Source of the DNA: an uncultured Lachnospiraceae bacterium
GTDB lineage: Bacteria; Bacillota; Clostridia; Lachnospirales; Lachnospiraceae
Direction of reading: 5' to 3'
DNA length: 64,000 bases
NCBI GenBank assembly: GCA_946405625.1
Contig: CAMJHQ010000015.1
Coordinates: 22,392 to 86,391, forward strand
Shown: positions 1-8,892 of the stretch, piece after piece
Layout of the letters: every line of letters starts with the position of its first letter
Position numbering within the stretch: position 1 is the stretch's first letter
Program-made: the position numbers and the translations under genes
The notes under the pieces: generated by a model
The model's input: only the letters and a program-made list of their open reading frames with translations
The model's database searches: none
Told to the model about the DNA's origin: nothing

Positions 1-1
1 A

Positions 2-865
2 CTCTTCGCCGATGCATATGGCGAGTACTATACCACACCGGAGGGTGAAAGAATTAACTACACCATATATGACAGCAGCTCTGACAAGGTTATGGTAATT
101 CTCCCAGGTTTCGGCTGTTCATCAGCCCATTATGAATTTGATGCACTTGCCAAAGACCTGATTGACCTATATAAGGTTATAATAGTCGAACCTCTGGGTG
201 TCGGTCTCAGTGACGAAACCGACAGAGACCGTTCCGTAGAAAATTACTGTTCTGAACTTCACGGACTCATGCAGTATCTGGGTTTTGACAGCTATACCAT
301 CCTTGGTCACTCTATATCCGGTGTATACATTCTGGACTATGCAAACAGATATCCGAATGAAGTCGAGGCCTTCATAGGAATAGATGCTACTCTTCCTCGC
401 CAGTGGGAAATATGCCCCAAGGCTGCACTTCCCGAAAATCAGTATAAGCAGGATAAAATACTGAAATATCTGCTGGTCAACACAGGTATATACAGATTCT
501 TTACCGAACTGTCCTTCGATGAATATCTGAAGGGTATTCCTACTATTACTAATGATGAAAAGCCTATCGTTCTCGCTATGTATTGTACAGATCAGCTTCG
601 CCCTACTCAGCTTCGTGAAATGAAATCGCTCAGAGCAAACTCCGAAGCCTGCCTGAACGAAAAATTCCCCGAATCGATTCCGGTCCTCTATCTTCTCTCC
701 GAGGATAACTGCAATCTGATGTCCGAATGGTATGATATTCATAAGGAAGTAATAGTTAATCCTTCAAGCCGTGTCACTATACTGAAGGGAGGACATTATT
801 TACATCTGGATAATCGTGAGGGAGTTGTGGAAGAGATCAGGAAATTTGCCAACCAATACAGATGA
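2..865 (+). CDS. Alpha/beta hydrolase, 5' end outside window
   Basis: The reading frame is already open at base 2, so the protein starts upstream; 287 residues are visible. Hydrolase-fold features are the oxyanion-type strand VMVILPGFGCSS, a nucleophile elbow GHSISG (Ser in G-x-S-x-G) and a late GGHYLHLD giving the catalytic His. The family covers esterases, lipases and peptidases; the substrate cannot be told from sequence. No signal peptide can be judged because the N terminus is missing. A strong terminator follows directly, so this is the last gene of its transcript. An internal Met at base 92 could be mistaken for the start, but conserved-looking sequence (GEYYTTPEGERINYTIYD) precedes it in frame. 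Confidence 0.8.
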   Translation, partial: LFADAYGEYYTTPEGERINYTIYDSSSDKVMVILPGFGCSSAHYEFDALAKDLIDLYKVIIVEPLGVGLSDETDRDRSVENYCSELHGLMQYLGFDSYTILGHSISGVYILDYANRYPNEVEAFIGIDATLPRQWEICPKAALPENQYKQDKILKYLLVNTGIYRFFTELSFDEYLKGIPTITNDEKPIVLAMYCTDQLRPTQLREMKSLRANSEACLNEKFPESIPVLYLLSEDNCNLMSEWYDIHKEVIVNPSSRVTILKGGHYLHLDNREGVVEEIRKFANQYR

Positions 866-878
866 AGTTTCAACTAAT

Positions 879-946
879 CAGTTTACAAAAAGCCATAGGC
901 AGTTTTGCTTACGAGTAAGCATACCACCTATGGCTTTTTGTAACTG
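879..946 (+). terminator. Terminator after the alpha/beta hydrolase
   Basis: A perfect 15-bp stem (885-899 with 927-941) encloses a second hairpin (907-912 with 915-920). The right arm ends in a run of T. The stem also carries an A-run on the left, so it could terminate in both directions. Confidence 0.85.
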
Positions 947-1046
947 TGAATTGTAACTCCTGCAAATTGTTGAAAAATGATTTTTTAATTGAAAATTGAA
1001 TTTATTAATGCTAGTAATTCTAAACAAATACTGTTTCAATCTAGCA

Positions 1047-1476
1047 ATTACTCTTTTTTTCTTTATTCCGGCTAACCGCTCTGGCTTTTCCGTCCTTCTG
1101 GTTAGCTTTTGATCTTCTTATTACTCTTCTTTTCTTCATTCCGGCTAACCGCTCTGGCTTTTCCGCCCTTCTGGTTAGCTTTTTGATCTTCTTATTACCC
1201 TTCTTTTCTTTATTTCGGCTAACCGCTCTGGCTTTCCCGCCCTTCCGGTTAGCTTTTTGATCTTGTTATTACCCTTCTTTTCTTTATTTCGGCTAACCAC
1301 TCTGGCTTTTCCGTCCTTCCGGTTAGCTTTTTGATCTTGTTATTACCCTTCTTTTCTTTATTTCGGCTAACCACTCTGGCTTTTCTACACCTCCGGTTAG
1401 CCGGCTAAGCGTAAAGAATCCTGAAAATAGCTGAATTCAGCTAACCAATACATGAAATATAGAGGGATGGTTAGCT
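1047..1476. repeat. Hairpin array I: six copies, 73-74 bp period
   Basis: Each unit has inverted arms GCTAACC and GGTTAGC about 34 bp end to end, with the left CTAAC core at 1072, 1145, 1219, 1293, 1367 and 1441 (spacings 73, 74, 74, 74, 74). The first four also share the flank ending in TTTTTGATCTT and a pyrimidine-rich spacer, so on the + strand each resembles a short intrinsic terminator. Copies 5 and 6 keep the arms, while their loop and spacer have diverged. No open frame of note crosses the array. Confidence 0.9.
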
Positions 1477-1520
1477 TGCCAGACGCGGTGAAGCCGAAGG
1501 CACGAGGAACAGCGTTGATG

Positions 1521-2030
1521 TTTACTAACAATTTCGAAGAAACAGCATTATTGTTAGTACTTCTTCTGGAATTCTCAAGTTGAAGATCTGTTGTTTACTA
1601 ATAATATTGAGAAAATCGCAAAATTATTAGTATTTCATCCGGATTTCTCGCGTCGAAGATCTGTTGTTTACTAATAATATTGAGAAAACGGCATTATTAT
1701 TAGTACTTCAATCGAAAAGCCCGCGACAATGCATTGAAGTTTACTAACAGAAATAGAAGAACGGCATTATTATTAGTACTTCAATCGAAAAGCCCGCGAC
1801 AATGCATTGAAGTTTACTAACAGAAATAGAAGAACGGCATTATTATTAGTACTTCAATCGAAAAGCCCGCGACAATGCATTGAAGTTTACTAACAGAAAT
1901 AGAAGAACGGCATTATTATTAGTACTTCATCCAGAAATCTCAGGTTGAAGCGACCTTGAAGCGACCTTGAAGCGACCTTGAAGCGTTGATGTTTACTAAC
2001 AATTCTGAGAGAACGGCATTATTGTTAGTA
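1521..2030. repeat. Hairpin array II: seven copies, 73 bp period
   Basis: Units start with TTTACTAA and end their hairpin with TTAGTACTTC, 33 bp between cores. Left cores lie at 1525, 1598, 1671, 1744, 1817, 1890 and 1996 (spacings 73 five times, then 106). Outer TTGAAG and CTTCAA arms lengthen the stem in the middle copies. The three units from 1740 have nearly identical hairpins, which suggests recent expansion. Arm geometry matches array I although the loops and spacers differ. Confidence 0.9.
1945..1985. repeat. 11-bp direct repeat inside hairpin array II
   Basis: Unit TTGAAGCGACC occurs at 1945, 1956 and 1967, followed by a partial copy at 1978. The three added units (33 bp) explain exactly why the last two hairpins are 106 rather than 73 bp apart. 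Confidence 0.9.
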
Positions 2031-2040
2031 CTTCATCCAG

Positions 2041-2238
2041 GAATCTCAAGTTGATGTTTTTCAAACTATGAATAACACCTATTGTGTCGCAAAAATTGAT
2101 TAAAAGTGTGCAAATAATAACAAGTATTATCATTTTTCGTGTGATAGAATACCGACTATAAGGGGTCTGGGACAAGGGGGTCTGTTCTTCTCGGACAGTA
2201 CAGTTTCGACCTACAAAATTTTAAAAAGGAGAAGGAAA
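2041..2238 (+). promoter_or_regulatory. Leader region of the GH120 xylosidase gene
   Basis: About 200 bp between the last hairpin repeat and the xylosidase start. It contains a direct repeat GGGGTCTG at 2162 and 2177, a small hairpin near 2181-2200 and a strong ribosome binding site AAAAAGGAGAAGG at 2223-2235. Sequences such as TATTAT (2125) and TAGAAT (2145) could be -10 boxes, but none has a convincing -35 partner, so no promoter is called. Confidence 0.4.
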
Positions 2239-4254
2239 ATGTCAGACGTTAAGAAATCAGGAACAGTTTACTATGTTGACAGTGCTGCAGCTGCCGGAGG
2301 AGATGGTTCTAAAGAAAAGCCATTCGCAAAGATTAATGATGCAGCAGCTATAGCTCGTCCGGGAGATGAGGTGCTCGTTGCTCCGGGTATCTACCGCGAA
2401 TGGGTATGTCCAAAGAATGCAGGTGAGGAAGACGCGCCTATATCTTATAGATCAGAGCAGCCTCTCGGAGCGATCATTACAGGTGCAGATCCTATAACAG
2501 GATGGACCAAGCACGAAGGAAATGTATGGACCGTTCGTGTAAACAATTCTATATTCGGAGAATATAATCCATATAAAGAATATGTATGCGGCGACTGGTA
2601 CTTCGCACCTACCGTACGTCATACAGGTTCTGTATATCTCAACGATGTCATGATGTATGAGACTGTAACACTTGACGAATGTATCGCAGGTGAAGCAGAT
2701 TCAAATGCATGGAACCATGAAGAATCCAAGCTTAAGTGGTACACAGAGCAGGACGGTGACGAGACTGTTCTCTATGCTAATTTCGGAGGACTTGATCCTA
2801 ATGAAGAGAAGGTTGAATTCAGTGTAAGAAGAAATGTATTCATGCCTTCAGAGAACGGAATCAACTTTATAACCGTAAGCGGTTTTGTAATTACAAAGGG
2901 TGCTCCTACCTGGGCTCCTCCTGCTGCTTATCAGGACGGACTTATCGGCCCACACTGGAGCAAAGGCTGGATCATTGAAGACTGTGAGGTAAGCAACAGC
3001 AGATGCTGTGGTATTTCTCTCGGAAAATATCGTGATCTGGAAAATGATATGTATTTCTATACAAAGCAGGTTAAGAGTCCTACACAGATGGAGCGTGACG
3101 CAGTTTGCCGCGGTCAGTATCACGGATGGCTGAAGGAAAATATCGGAAGTCACATCATCAGAAGATGCCATGTTCATCACTGTGAGCAGACAGGTATTGT
3201 AGGAAGAATGGGTGCAGTATTCTCAACTATCGAGGATTGCCACATTCATCATGTATGTAATTCACAGCAGCTTGGCGGTGCAGAAACCGCAGGAATCAAG
3301 CTTCATGCTGCAATAGATGTAACAATTCAGAGAAACCATATACATAACTGTATCATGGGAGTATGGCTTGACTGGGAAGCTCAGGGTGCACGAGTTACAA
3401 GAAATCTCATGCACGACAATCAGCGTCCAAAGGATTCTACAGAAGCAAAGGGTGCTATGTTCAGCACCGATGTTTTCATCGAAGTAGGACATGGCCCAAC
3501 ACTTATAGATAACAACATCCTTCTTTCAAAGGTTTCTATAACCATACCGAGCGAAGGAATAGCCGTTATAAACAATCTTATCGGAGGATCCTTCAGTCTT
3601 ATCAATTCAGGCGTAGATTCAATCGTTAACAATCAGCGTGAACCTCGATACACACCTTATCATATAAGACATAGGACTGAAGTTGCCGGATTTATGACAA
3701 TCCTTCATGGCGACGACAGATTTTATAACAATATATTCATCCAGAATCAGCCTGTTGAGAATGATTCTCTCACTGCAGCAGATGCCGCTTATGAAGTTGT
3801 CGGAACTGCACCGTTTGATATCTTCCCAACATATGATGAATGGATTGCACAGTTTGATTTCTCTAAGGAACCTGATATGGGCGCACTTGCTACAGCACAT
3901 TTCGGACACCTTCCTGTATGGGTAGGCGGAAATGCATACTTTAACGGTGCTACCGTATGTAAGCATGAGAAAGACATGCTTGTTGATTCAGAGAATAAGG
4001 CTTATGCAAAAATAGTTGTTGACGGAGACAGCTACTCACTTGATACTAACCTTATCTCACTTCTGGGAGATTATAAAAATAAGATAATGTGCACCGAAGA
4101 TCTCGGACGCGCATTTGAACCTGAGCAGCGTTTTGAAAGTCCTGACGGAAGCGATATCATCTTCGATACCGACTACTTCGGAAATAAGAGAGAATCTTCA
4201 TCAATTCCGGGACCATTCGCTGCAGCTGATGCTGAAAGCATCAAACTTGTTTAG
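2239..4254 (+). CDS. GH120 family beta-xylosidase, cytoplasmic
   Basis: A 671-residue right-handed beta-helix protein closely resembling my recollection of the GH120 xylosidase XylC of Thermoanaerobacterium. Shared blocks include GWIIED, AGIKLHAAIDV, WLDWEAQG, EVAGF followed by GDDRFYNNIFI, and NAYFNGA. By that comparison the nucleophile is Asp378 in WLDWE and the acid/base is Glu415 in DVFIEVGHGP. The loop between them is about 14 residues longer than in XylC. There is no signal peptide, so the expected role is hydrolysis of imported xylobiose and short xylo-oligosaccharides inside the cell. It stands alone between the repeat arrays and a terminator. A generic beta-helix lyase is the alternative, but the catalytic blocks argue for GH120. 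Confidence 0.85.
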   Translation: MSDVKKSGTVYYVDSAAAAGGDGSKEKPFAKINDAAAIARPGDEVLVAPGIYREWVCPKNAGEEDAPISYRSEQPLGAIITGADPITGWTKHEGNVWTVRVNNSIFGEYNPYKEYVCGDWYFAPTVRHTGSVYLNDVMMYETVTLDECIAGEADSNAWNHEESKLKWYTEQDGDETVLYANFGGLDPNEEKVEFSVRRNVFMPSENGINFITVSGFVITKGAPTWAPPAAYQDGLIGPHWSKGWIIEDCEVSNSRCCGISLGKYRDLENDMYFYTKQVKSPTQMERDAVCRGQYHGWLKENIGSHIIRRCHVHHCEQTGIVGRMGAVFSTIEDCHIHHVCNSQQLGGAETAGIKLHAAIDVTIQRNHIHNCIMGVWLDWEAQGARVTRNLMHDNQRPKDSTEAKGAMFSTDVFIEVGHGPTLIDNNILLSKVSITIPSEGIAVINNLIGGSFSLINSGVDSIVNNQREPRYTPYHIRHRTEVAGFMTILHGDDRFYNNIFIQNQPVENDSLTAADAAYEVVGTAPFDIFPTYDEWIAQFDFSKEPDMGALATAHFGHLPVWVGGNAYFNGATVCKHEKDMLVDSENKAYAKIVVDGDSYSLDTNLISLLGDYKNKIMCTEDLGRAFEPEQRFESPDGSDIIFDTDYFGNKRESSSIPGPFAAADAESIKLV

Positions 4255-4309
4255 CCCTTTGGCTGTTCGGTAAATTCCATTGAGCCGAACAGTTACCCAA
4301 TCCCAACAA

Positions 4310-4356
4310 GAGCCGGGTATCGATCATTTAGATCAAATACCCGGCTCAAACACTTT
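4310..4356 (+). terminator. Terminator after GH120, probably bidirectional
   Basis: Perfect 11-bp stem GAGCCGGGTAT (4310-4320) with ATACCCGGCTC (4337-4347), then a short T-run. A weaker hairpin CTGTTCGG/CCGAACAG lies just upstream at 4263-4292. The element sits between convergent genes. Confidence 0.75.
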
Positions 4357-4412
4357 TCATTAATTAAATTTGGAATAATAAAACACTTACATTGAATAAA
4401 TCAAGCGTATCT

Positions 4413-4622
4413 TTACTCTTCTCCTGAGATATCCAGTGAATCATCCATATTCTGGTTTGTCTCATTATTCTGATTTACCAGATCCTTTGCCTGGTTCTCA
4501 AGGTTGACACCCATAGATATTTCATTATTTTCCTGAATATTTCTTGCAGTTTCACCGCCACATGCGGTAAGTCCTGCCATAAGCCCGAGCAGAAGCCCTG
4601 CTACGATAATTTTCTTCTTCAT
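4413..4622 (-). CDS. Small lipoprotein, unknown function
   Basis: 69 residues. A lysine start, a hydrophobic stretch and lipobox LTAC put the lipidated Cys at residue 21. The 48-residue mature part is acidic and Asn/Gln-rich with no recognisable domain. It follows a GGTATC-type ribosome binding site and is convergent with the GH120 gene. I do not recognise the family. Confidence 0.65.
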   Translation of the reverse strand: MKKKIIVAGLLLGLMAGLTACGGETARNIQENNEISMGVNLENQAKDLVNQNNETNQNMDDSLDISGEE

Positions 4623-4690
4623 TTTGATACCTCCATCATTTCTCTCAATAGATTATTTAGTGTAAATTCTTTAATTCGTCAACAAATATC

Positions 4691-4795
4691 AATAATAATC
4701 TCCGGCTATAGAACCAGCAATTATAAATAATAATCACCGGCTATAGAACCAGCTGTTATAAATAATAATCATCGACTATAGAACTAGTCATCAAC
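4691..4795. repeat. 35-bp tandem repeat, 3 copies, at the ridA 3' end
   Basis: Units begin AATAATAATC at 4691, 4726 and 4761 and share the core CTATAGAAC. The third copy runs over the ridA stop codon (4784-4786) into coding sequence. See the pattern at other gene ends in this window. Confidence 0.85.
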
Positions 4796-5167
4796 CTCTG
4801 CGATAGCTTCCATCTCGATCAGAACATCCTTCGGAAGTCTTGCAACCTCTACGCAGCTTCTTGCAGGAAAATCCTTTGTGAAATACTTCGCATAAATCTC
4901 GTTTACCTTTGCAAAATCATTCATATCCTTGATAAATACTACTGTCTTTACCACCTTATCAAGTGATGAACCCGACTCCTCGAGAAGAGCCTTAACATTC
5001 ATAAGAGCTCTTTCAGCCTGAACCTCAATGCCACCCTCAACAAGTGTATTTGTTGCAGGATCGATCGGAATCATTCCTGATGTAAAAAGAAGGTTTCCAA
5101 CCTTAACAGCCTGTGAATATGGTCCGATAGCTGCTGGTGCCTTATCTGTTGCAATAATAGTCTTCAT
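4784..5167 (-). CDS. ridA: RidA family enamine/imine deaminase
   Basis: 127 residues, the normal length of the YjgF/YER057c/UK114 family. Members hydrolyse reactive 2-aminoacrylate-type enamines and imines released by PLP enzymes, in the cytoplasm, as trimers. Signature features are [12 protein letters not shown] near the N terminus, [10 protein letters not shown], and [20 protein letters not shown] near the C terminus, which carries the Arg and Glu of the active site. The start has GGAGG ten bases upstream. The 3' end lies inside a 35-bp tandem repeat and the 5' leader holds an 18-bp repeat. Confidence 0.93.
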   Translation of the reverse strand: MKTIIATDKAPAAIGPYSQAVKVGNLLFTSGMIPIDPATNTLVEGGIEVQAERALMNVKALLEESGSSLDKVVKTVVFIKDMNDFAKVNEIYAKYFTKDFPARSCVEVARLPKDVLIEMEAIAEVDD

Positions 5168-5202
5168 TTATATATTTCCTCCATTGTAGTTACAAGTGTG
5201 AC

Positions 5203-5256
5203 CATATATAGTTCAACTGCCATATATAGTTTATCCGCCATATATAGGTCATCTGC
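5203..5256. repeat. 18-bp tandem repeat, 3 copies, in the ridA leader
   Basis: Units begin CATATATAG at 5203, 5221 and 5239, with variable last bases ending in GC. A degenerate fourth start (CATGCAT) is at 5257. It lies upstream of ridA and downstream of cvfB, without obvious dyad symmetry. Confidence 0.85.
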
Positions 5257-5336
5257 CATGCATTTCTCAAGCCGTACATGGCTATCTATAAATGTATAAC
5301 TGAAAAATAGCACATTCACAGCTACTGTTCAATAGC

Positions 5337-6164
5337 TTATTTATCATTTATAACTATACCAGTGTCGGTGATTTCTATCTTCTTCTCTTTATAGAGATGT
5401 CCCACCGCACGTTTAAATGCATTCTTGCTGAGTCCGAACTCTTTCTTGATAAGTTCTGCCGAAGCCTTATCGTTGAACGGAAGCTTACCGCCGTAGCTCT
5501 TGATGATATCAAATACCATCTCGGCATCCTCGATCATCTGTACAGGTATTTCCTGTCTCATCGCAAGATCAGTCTTTCCGTCCTCGCGAACTTTTACGAC
5601 TCTGCAGTCAACCACATCACCAACATAGATTGAATCGAATATCTCACTCTCATGTATAAGTCCTGTCATCTCGTCATCAATCGCAACGAAGGCTCCGAAA
5701 TCCTTCTTCACCTGATAAACAGTACCCTTGACCATATCGCCTTTTTTATACTTATCGTTTGGACGAAGCTTGTCACTTATTTTCATTGTAACCGCAAGAC
5801 GTCCGGTCTTATCAACATACATTGCGACAAGGTACGACTTCTCCTGCTTCACAGGTGTAGTCTGTTCCTTGAAAGGAAGAAGCACATCTCTTTCGAGTCC
5901 CGAATCCATGAAGGCACCGATATTTCCGACGCTCTTACACTTAAGTCTCTTTATCTCACCTACAGTGATGAGCGGCTCTCTGGTAGTTGCTATAGGTCTG
6001 TCCTTTGAATCCCTATATACAAATACTCTGATACTGTCACCAACCTCTATATCACGCGGAACCTGCTTTGTCGGAAGAAGAACATCCTCTCTTCCGTCAG
6101 TAAGATATGCTCCGACCTCTTTCACTCGATCCACACGAAGTGTGTTCCATTTACCTAAATCCAT
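5337..6164 (-). CDS. cvfB: S1-domain RNA-binding protein, CvfB/YitL family
   Basis: 275 residues built as in CvfB: consecutive S1-like OB folds (roughly residues 1-60, 65-130 and 140-205) and a C-terminal winged helix (about 215-272). The second and third units show GNIGAFMDSG and KDFGAFVAIDDEMTGLIHESE, typical of S1 domains. CvfB proteins bind RNA and affect expression of surface and virulence genes in Firmicutes; the role here is inferred. The start codon has GAGGAA seven bases upstream. About 170 bp separates it from ridA on the same strand, and it may be read with the hypothetical gene upstream. Confidence 0.88.
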   Translation of the reverse strand: MDLGKWNTLRVDRVKEVGAYLTDGREDVLLPTKQVPRDIEVGDSIRVFVYRDSKDRPIATTREPLITVGEIKRLKCKSVGNIGAFMDSGLERDVLLPFKEQTTPVKQEKSYLVAMYVDKTGRLAVTMKISDKLRPNDKYKKGDMVKGTVYQVKKDFGAFVAIDDEMTGLIHESEIFDSIYVGDVVDCRVVKVREDGKTDLAMRQEIPVQMIEDAEMVFDIIKSYGGKLPFNDKASAELIKKEFGLSKNAFKRAVGHLYKEKKIEITDTGIVINDK

Positions 6165-6205
6165 TACTATTCCTCATCTCTAAAAAAGTAAGTGTTCTAC
6201 CCTGA

Positions 6206-6712
6206 CTATTGAGCATCCTGCTGTGCATTTGGCTGTGCATCCATATCCGCCCTCAGTACCTCTGTCGGTGCTTCCGATCTGTGTAAGCCTTCGTCACGCC
6301 TTACCTTTGATACAAGATTCAGCACATCTACAACCTGCTGCTTGCCATATACCAGGAATATCTGATCGCATATCCACTGATATACTTTCTCCTCTTCCTC
6401 ATTAGGCTCGAAGCCTTCGTCAAGATAATATACAACTTCGATATCTCCACCCAGAGATACCTTATAATTGTATGCCCTTTCATTTCCCATCGGTCTTCCC
6501 GAATCATAGATAACTCTTTCAATCGTCTGACCACCTCTCACATGCTCGCCTTCCGGAAATGTAATCCTGAGGATATTCTTTGCAAAATGCATATCCTTCG
6601 ATAATTCGACATAATCCTCCGGAAGAGGATAAGTAAGCGCACTGTCATGGGTATACTTATATATAAAATCACTGATGTCCTTATAAACCTTTTCTTTATC
6701 GAGTCTTTCCAT
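6206..6712 (-). CDS. Hypothetical acidic protein
   Basis: 168 residues from the chosen ATG at 6712, which has AAAGGGG about eight bases upstream; an earlier in-frame ATG would add 14 residues but lacks a ribosome binding site. The protein is soluble, acidic and Tyr-rich, and ends in a low-complexity Asp/Ala/Gln tail. A mixed core around FPEGEHVRGGQTIERVIYDS looks like a folded domain, and I have an uncertain impression of related sequence in Lachnospiraceae signalling proteins. No function is assigned. Its 3' end is 41 bp upstream of cvfB. Confidence 0.6.
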   Translation of the reverse strand: MERLDKEKVYKDISDFIYKYTHDSALTYPLPEDYVELSKDMHFAKNILRITFPEGEHVRGGQTIERVIYDSGRPMGNERAYNYKVSLGGDIEVVYYLDEGFEPNEEEEKVYQWICDQIFLVYGKQQVVDVLNLVSKVRRDEGLHRSEAPTEVLRADMDAQPNAQQDAQ

Positions 6713-6807
6713 AAGATTAAAGCCCCTTTCCCAAAAGTTTACGTATATCATCAAAAGCTATTGTAACAGACTGAATTTTTGAATGCAATTGTTGAAAAGT
6801 ATATCAA

Positions 6808-8877
6808 TTATTTGCATTTTATTAGTATACCATCTGATAATCTATATACTTCATCTCCTATTTCCTCAAATGTTTTTTTATGTGTTATCATAATACAAGT
6901 TACTTTGTTTGAAATATCAGCAATAAGATTTTTTATTATTTTTTCATTTTTCATATCCAAATTACTTGTCACTTCATCAAATATCAATACTTCTGGTTCA
7001 CGTATCAACGCTCTTGCTATCGCCAACCGTTGTTTTTCTCCTTCAGAGAATCCTTTACCATTCTCTCCAATTCTTGTATCCAATCCATTAGGCAGCTTAT
7101 TTAGCATATCATCTAGATTACACTTTTTTATAGCTTCAAAAATCACATCCGAAGAAATGTTATCATCCCACATAGTCAAGTTCTCATAAATAGACCCCTC
7201 AAAAAATGGAGGTGATTGTGTTACATATATTAAACTATTACGAGGAAAGCCTATCAATTTACCCTTATCTGGTAAATAGAATCCTGCCATTATTTTCGCT
7301 AGTGTACTTTTTCCACTGCCACTTTCCCCAATTAATACCACCGTATTTCCTTTTCTAATTTTTAAATTTACTCCCTTTAAAATATAATCTCCATTTCGAT
7401 ATTTAAACCAAAGATCATTTATACTAAGTTCATTATTCGAAACATCATCCATTGTTTTAGAACTGTCAGTATTATCATCATGAATCATAATATCATTTAA
7501 TCTGTCTACAGAAATCAATGACTTAGGTATATCTGCTACAATTGAAAAAACACCAATAAAAGCAGAAATAAAATATCCCATAACAAAATAAAAAGAAAAA
7601 AAATCCGATAGTGCTATCTTATCGTGAAAACACATATCAATACCAACAAAAAACAGCACTATAATACCTATAGTCGAAATCAAATCAACTATAGCATCCC
7701 TAAATCCTCCATAAATAGACAATCTATAATTTGACTTTACATATTCCTTATAACCATCATATAGTTTTTTTCTTACTACATTTTCTGATTTATATGCTTT
7801 TATAGTTTCTATATATTCTATACATTCTTTTATGCGCGACGCAAAACTTGCTCTTTTAACTAATGTCATTTGCTCATACGATGCCATTCTATTTGAAGAT
7901 AAGCAGATTACCATCATCATAAACATAATCATAACTATAACAATAAAAGTTAATTGTATATTAAGCTTAATCAACAAAATCAGACAAAAAATAGATAGTA
8001 TTAAATCAACAATAAAAACATTCGCTAAGCTAACCAGCAATCCCCTTAAAACTTCAATATCATTACATCTTGAGACAAGCTCTCCATTCTTATAACCATT
8101 AAAAAAAATGAGAGATTTATTAAACATATGAATTAAATATTTATCAATTATACCAACATCCATTTTATTTGATATTCTCATCAATAAAACATTTAAAACC
8201 TGTTGTATAATCATTTTAAAAACTGTAATAATTCCTAATGCTACACAAATCTTCTTAAACAAGATCATTTGATAATAATCATTTATACTTTTTTCATTAA
8301 ACATGCCTTGCAAAACTAAAATGCACGATAAACTAACAAGAATGATTATTATTGTTAATATAAATGAAGTTATCAACTTACCTTTTTGCGAGTATATAAA
8401 ATTCAGATAGTATATATAGTCACCTTTTCTCTCATTCTTCTTTTCAAAAAGTGAACTTTTTTCAAATGTAATTATGTATCCCAAAAATATTTTATCAAAG
8501 TATTCTATTCTTTCTTTTCTAATCTTTTCTACTGCCGGATCAGCGAGGAATATATGCTTTTCCGTAATTTTATATACCACAACAAAATGAGTCAAATATG
8601 CCTCGTTTAGAATATTAGCTATTATAGGAAGTTTTATTTCATTATTTTTTACAGCATCAACCAATTCCTTTATATCACATCCATAGGCCTCTGCTTTCAT
8701 GCCAACGGTTTTGGCAGCTTCGATTATACCGAAGGCACTTGTGCCTTGTATATCTACCCCAACTAAATCTCTGCATGAGGAGTACTTAAGTTTTAATCCA
8801 TAATATTGACATATAGTTGAAAAACATGCTGCACCACAATCCTTTTCATCATGCTGCATAACAAATGATTTCTTCAT
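6808..8877 (-). CDS. C39-peptidase ABC exporter for double-glycine peptides
   Basis: 689 residues from the ATG at 8877, with AAAGG ten bases upstream; an earlier GTG is less likely. The order is peptidase C39 (about 1-130), six-helix ABC membrane domain (about 145-445) and ATPase (about 465-689). The peptidase shows Gln8, the catalytic Cys14 in DCGAAC, His97 in THFVVVY and Asp113 in LADP. The ATPase has Walker A GESGSGKST at 517-525, a signature FSEGEKQ, Walker B VLIFDEVTSNLD and a switch His in ITHK. Such exporters cut the leader of a peptide after Gly-Gly and pump the mature part out. It begins 15 bp after the lipoprotein gene, in the same cassette as a GG-leader peptide. Confidence 0.93.
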   Translation of the reverse strand: MKKSFVMQHDEKDCGAACFSTICQYYGLKLKYSSCRDLVGVDIQGTSAFGIIEAAKTVGMKAEAYGCDIKELVDAVKNNEIKLPIIANILNEAYLTHFVVVYKITEKHIFLADPAVEKIRKERIEYFDKIFLGYIITFEKSSLFEKKNERKGDYIYYLNFIYSQKGKLITSFILTIIIILVSLSCILVLQGMFNEKSINDYYQMILFKKICVALGIITVFKMIIQQVLNVLLMRISNKMDVGIIDKYLIHMFNKSLIFFNGYKNGELVSRCNDIEVLRGLLVSLANVFIVDLILSIFCLILLIKLNIQLTFIVIVMIMFMMMVICLSSNRMASYEQMTLVKRASFASRIKECIEYIETIKAYKSENVVRKKLYDGYKEYVKSNYRLSIYGGFRDAIVDLISTIGIIVLFFVGIDMCFHDKIALSDFFSFYFVMGYFISAFIGVFSIVADIPKSLISVDRLNDIMIHDDNTDSSKTMDDVSNNELSINDLWFKYRNGDYILKGVNLKIRKGNTVVLIGESGSGKSTLAKIMAGFYLPDKGKLIGFPRNSLIYVTQSPPFFEGSIYENLTMWDDNISSDVIFEAIKKCNLDDMLNKLPNGLDTRIGENGKGFSEGEKQRLAIARALIREPEVLIFDEVTSNLDMKNEKIIKNLIADISNKVTCIMITHKKTFEEIGDEVYRLSDGILIKCK

Positions 8878-8892
8878 ATCGTATTTCACCTT

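Noticed and set aside
1070..1400. Four or more tandem true terminators
   Set aside because: The stems are only 7 bp with about 20-base loops and the upstream gene already has a strong terminator. The T-runs are noted, but the array is called a repeat.
1047..2030. Integron attC array or CRISPR array
   Set aside because: The arms do not match the attC R-box consensus (GTTRRRY/RYYYAAC), there are no gene cassettes or integrase, and the intervals are themselves repeated rather than unique spacers.
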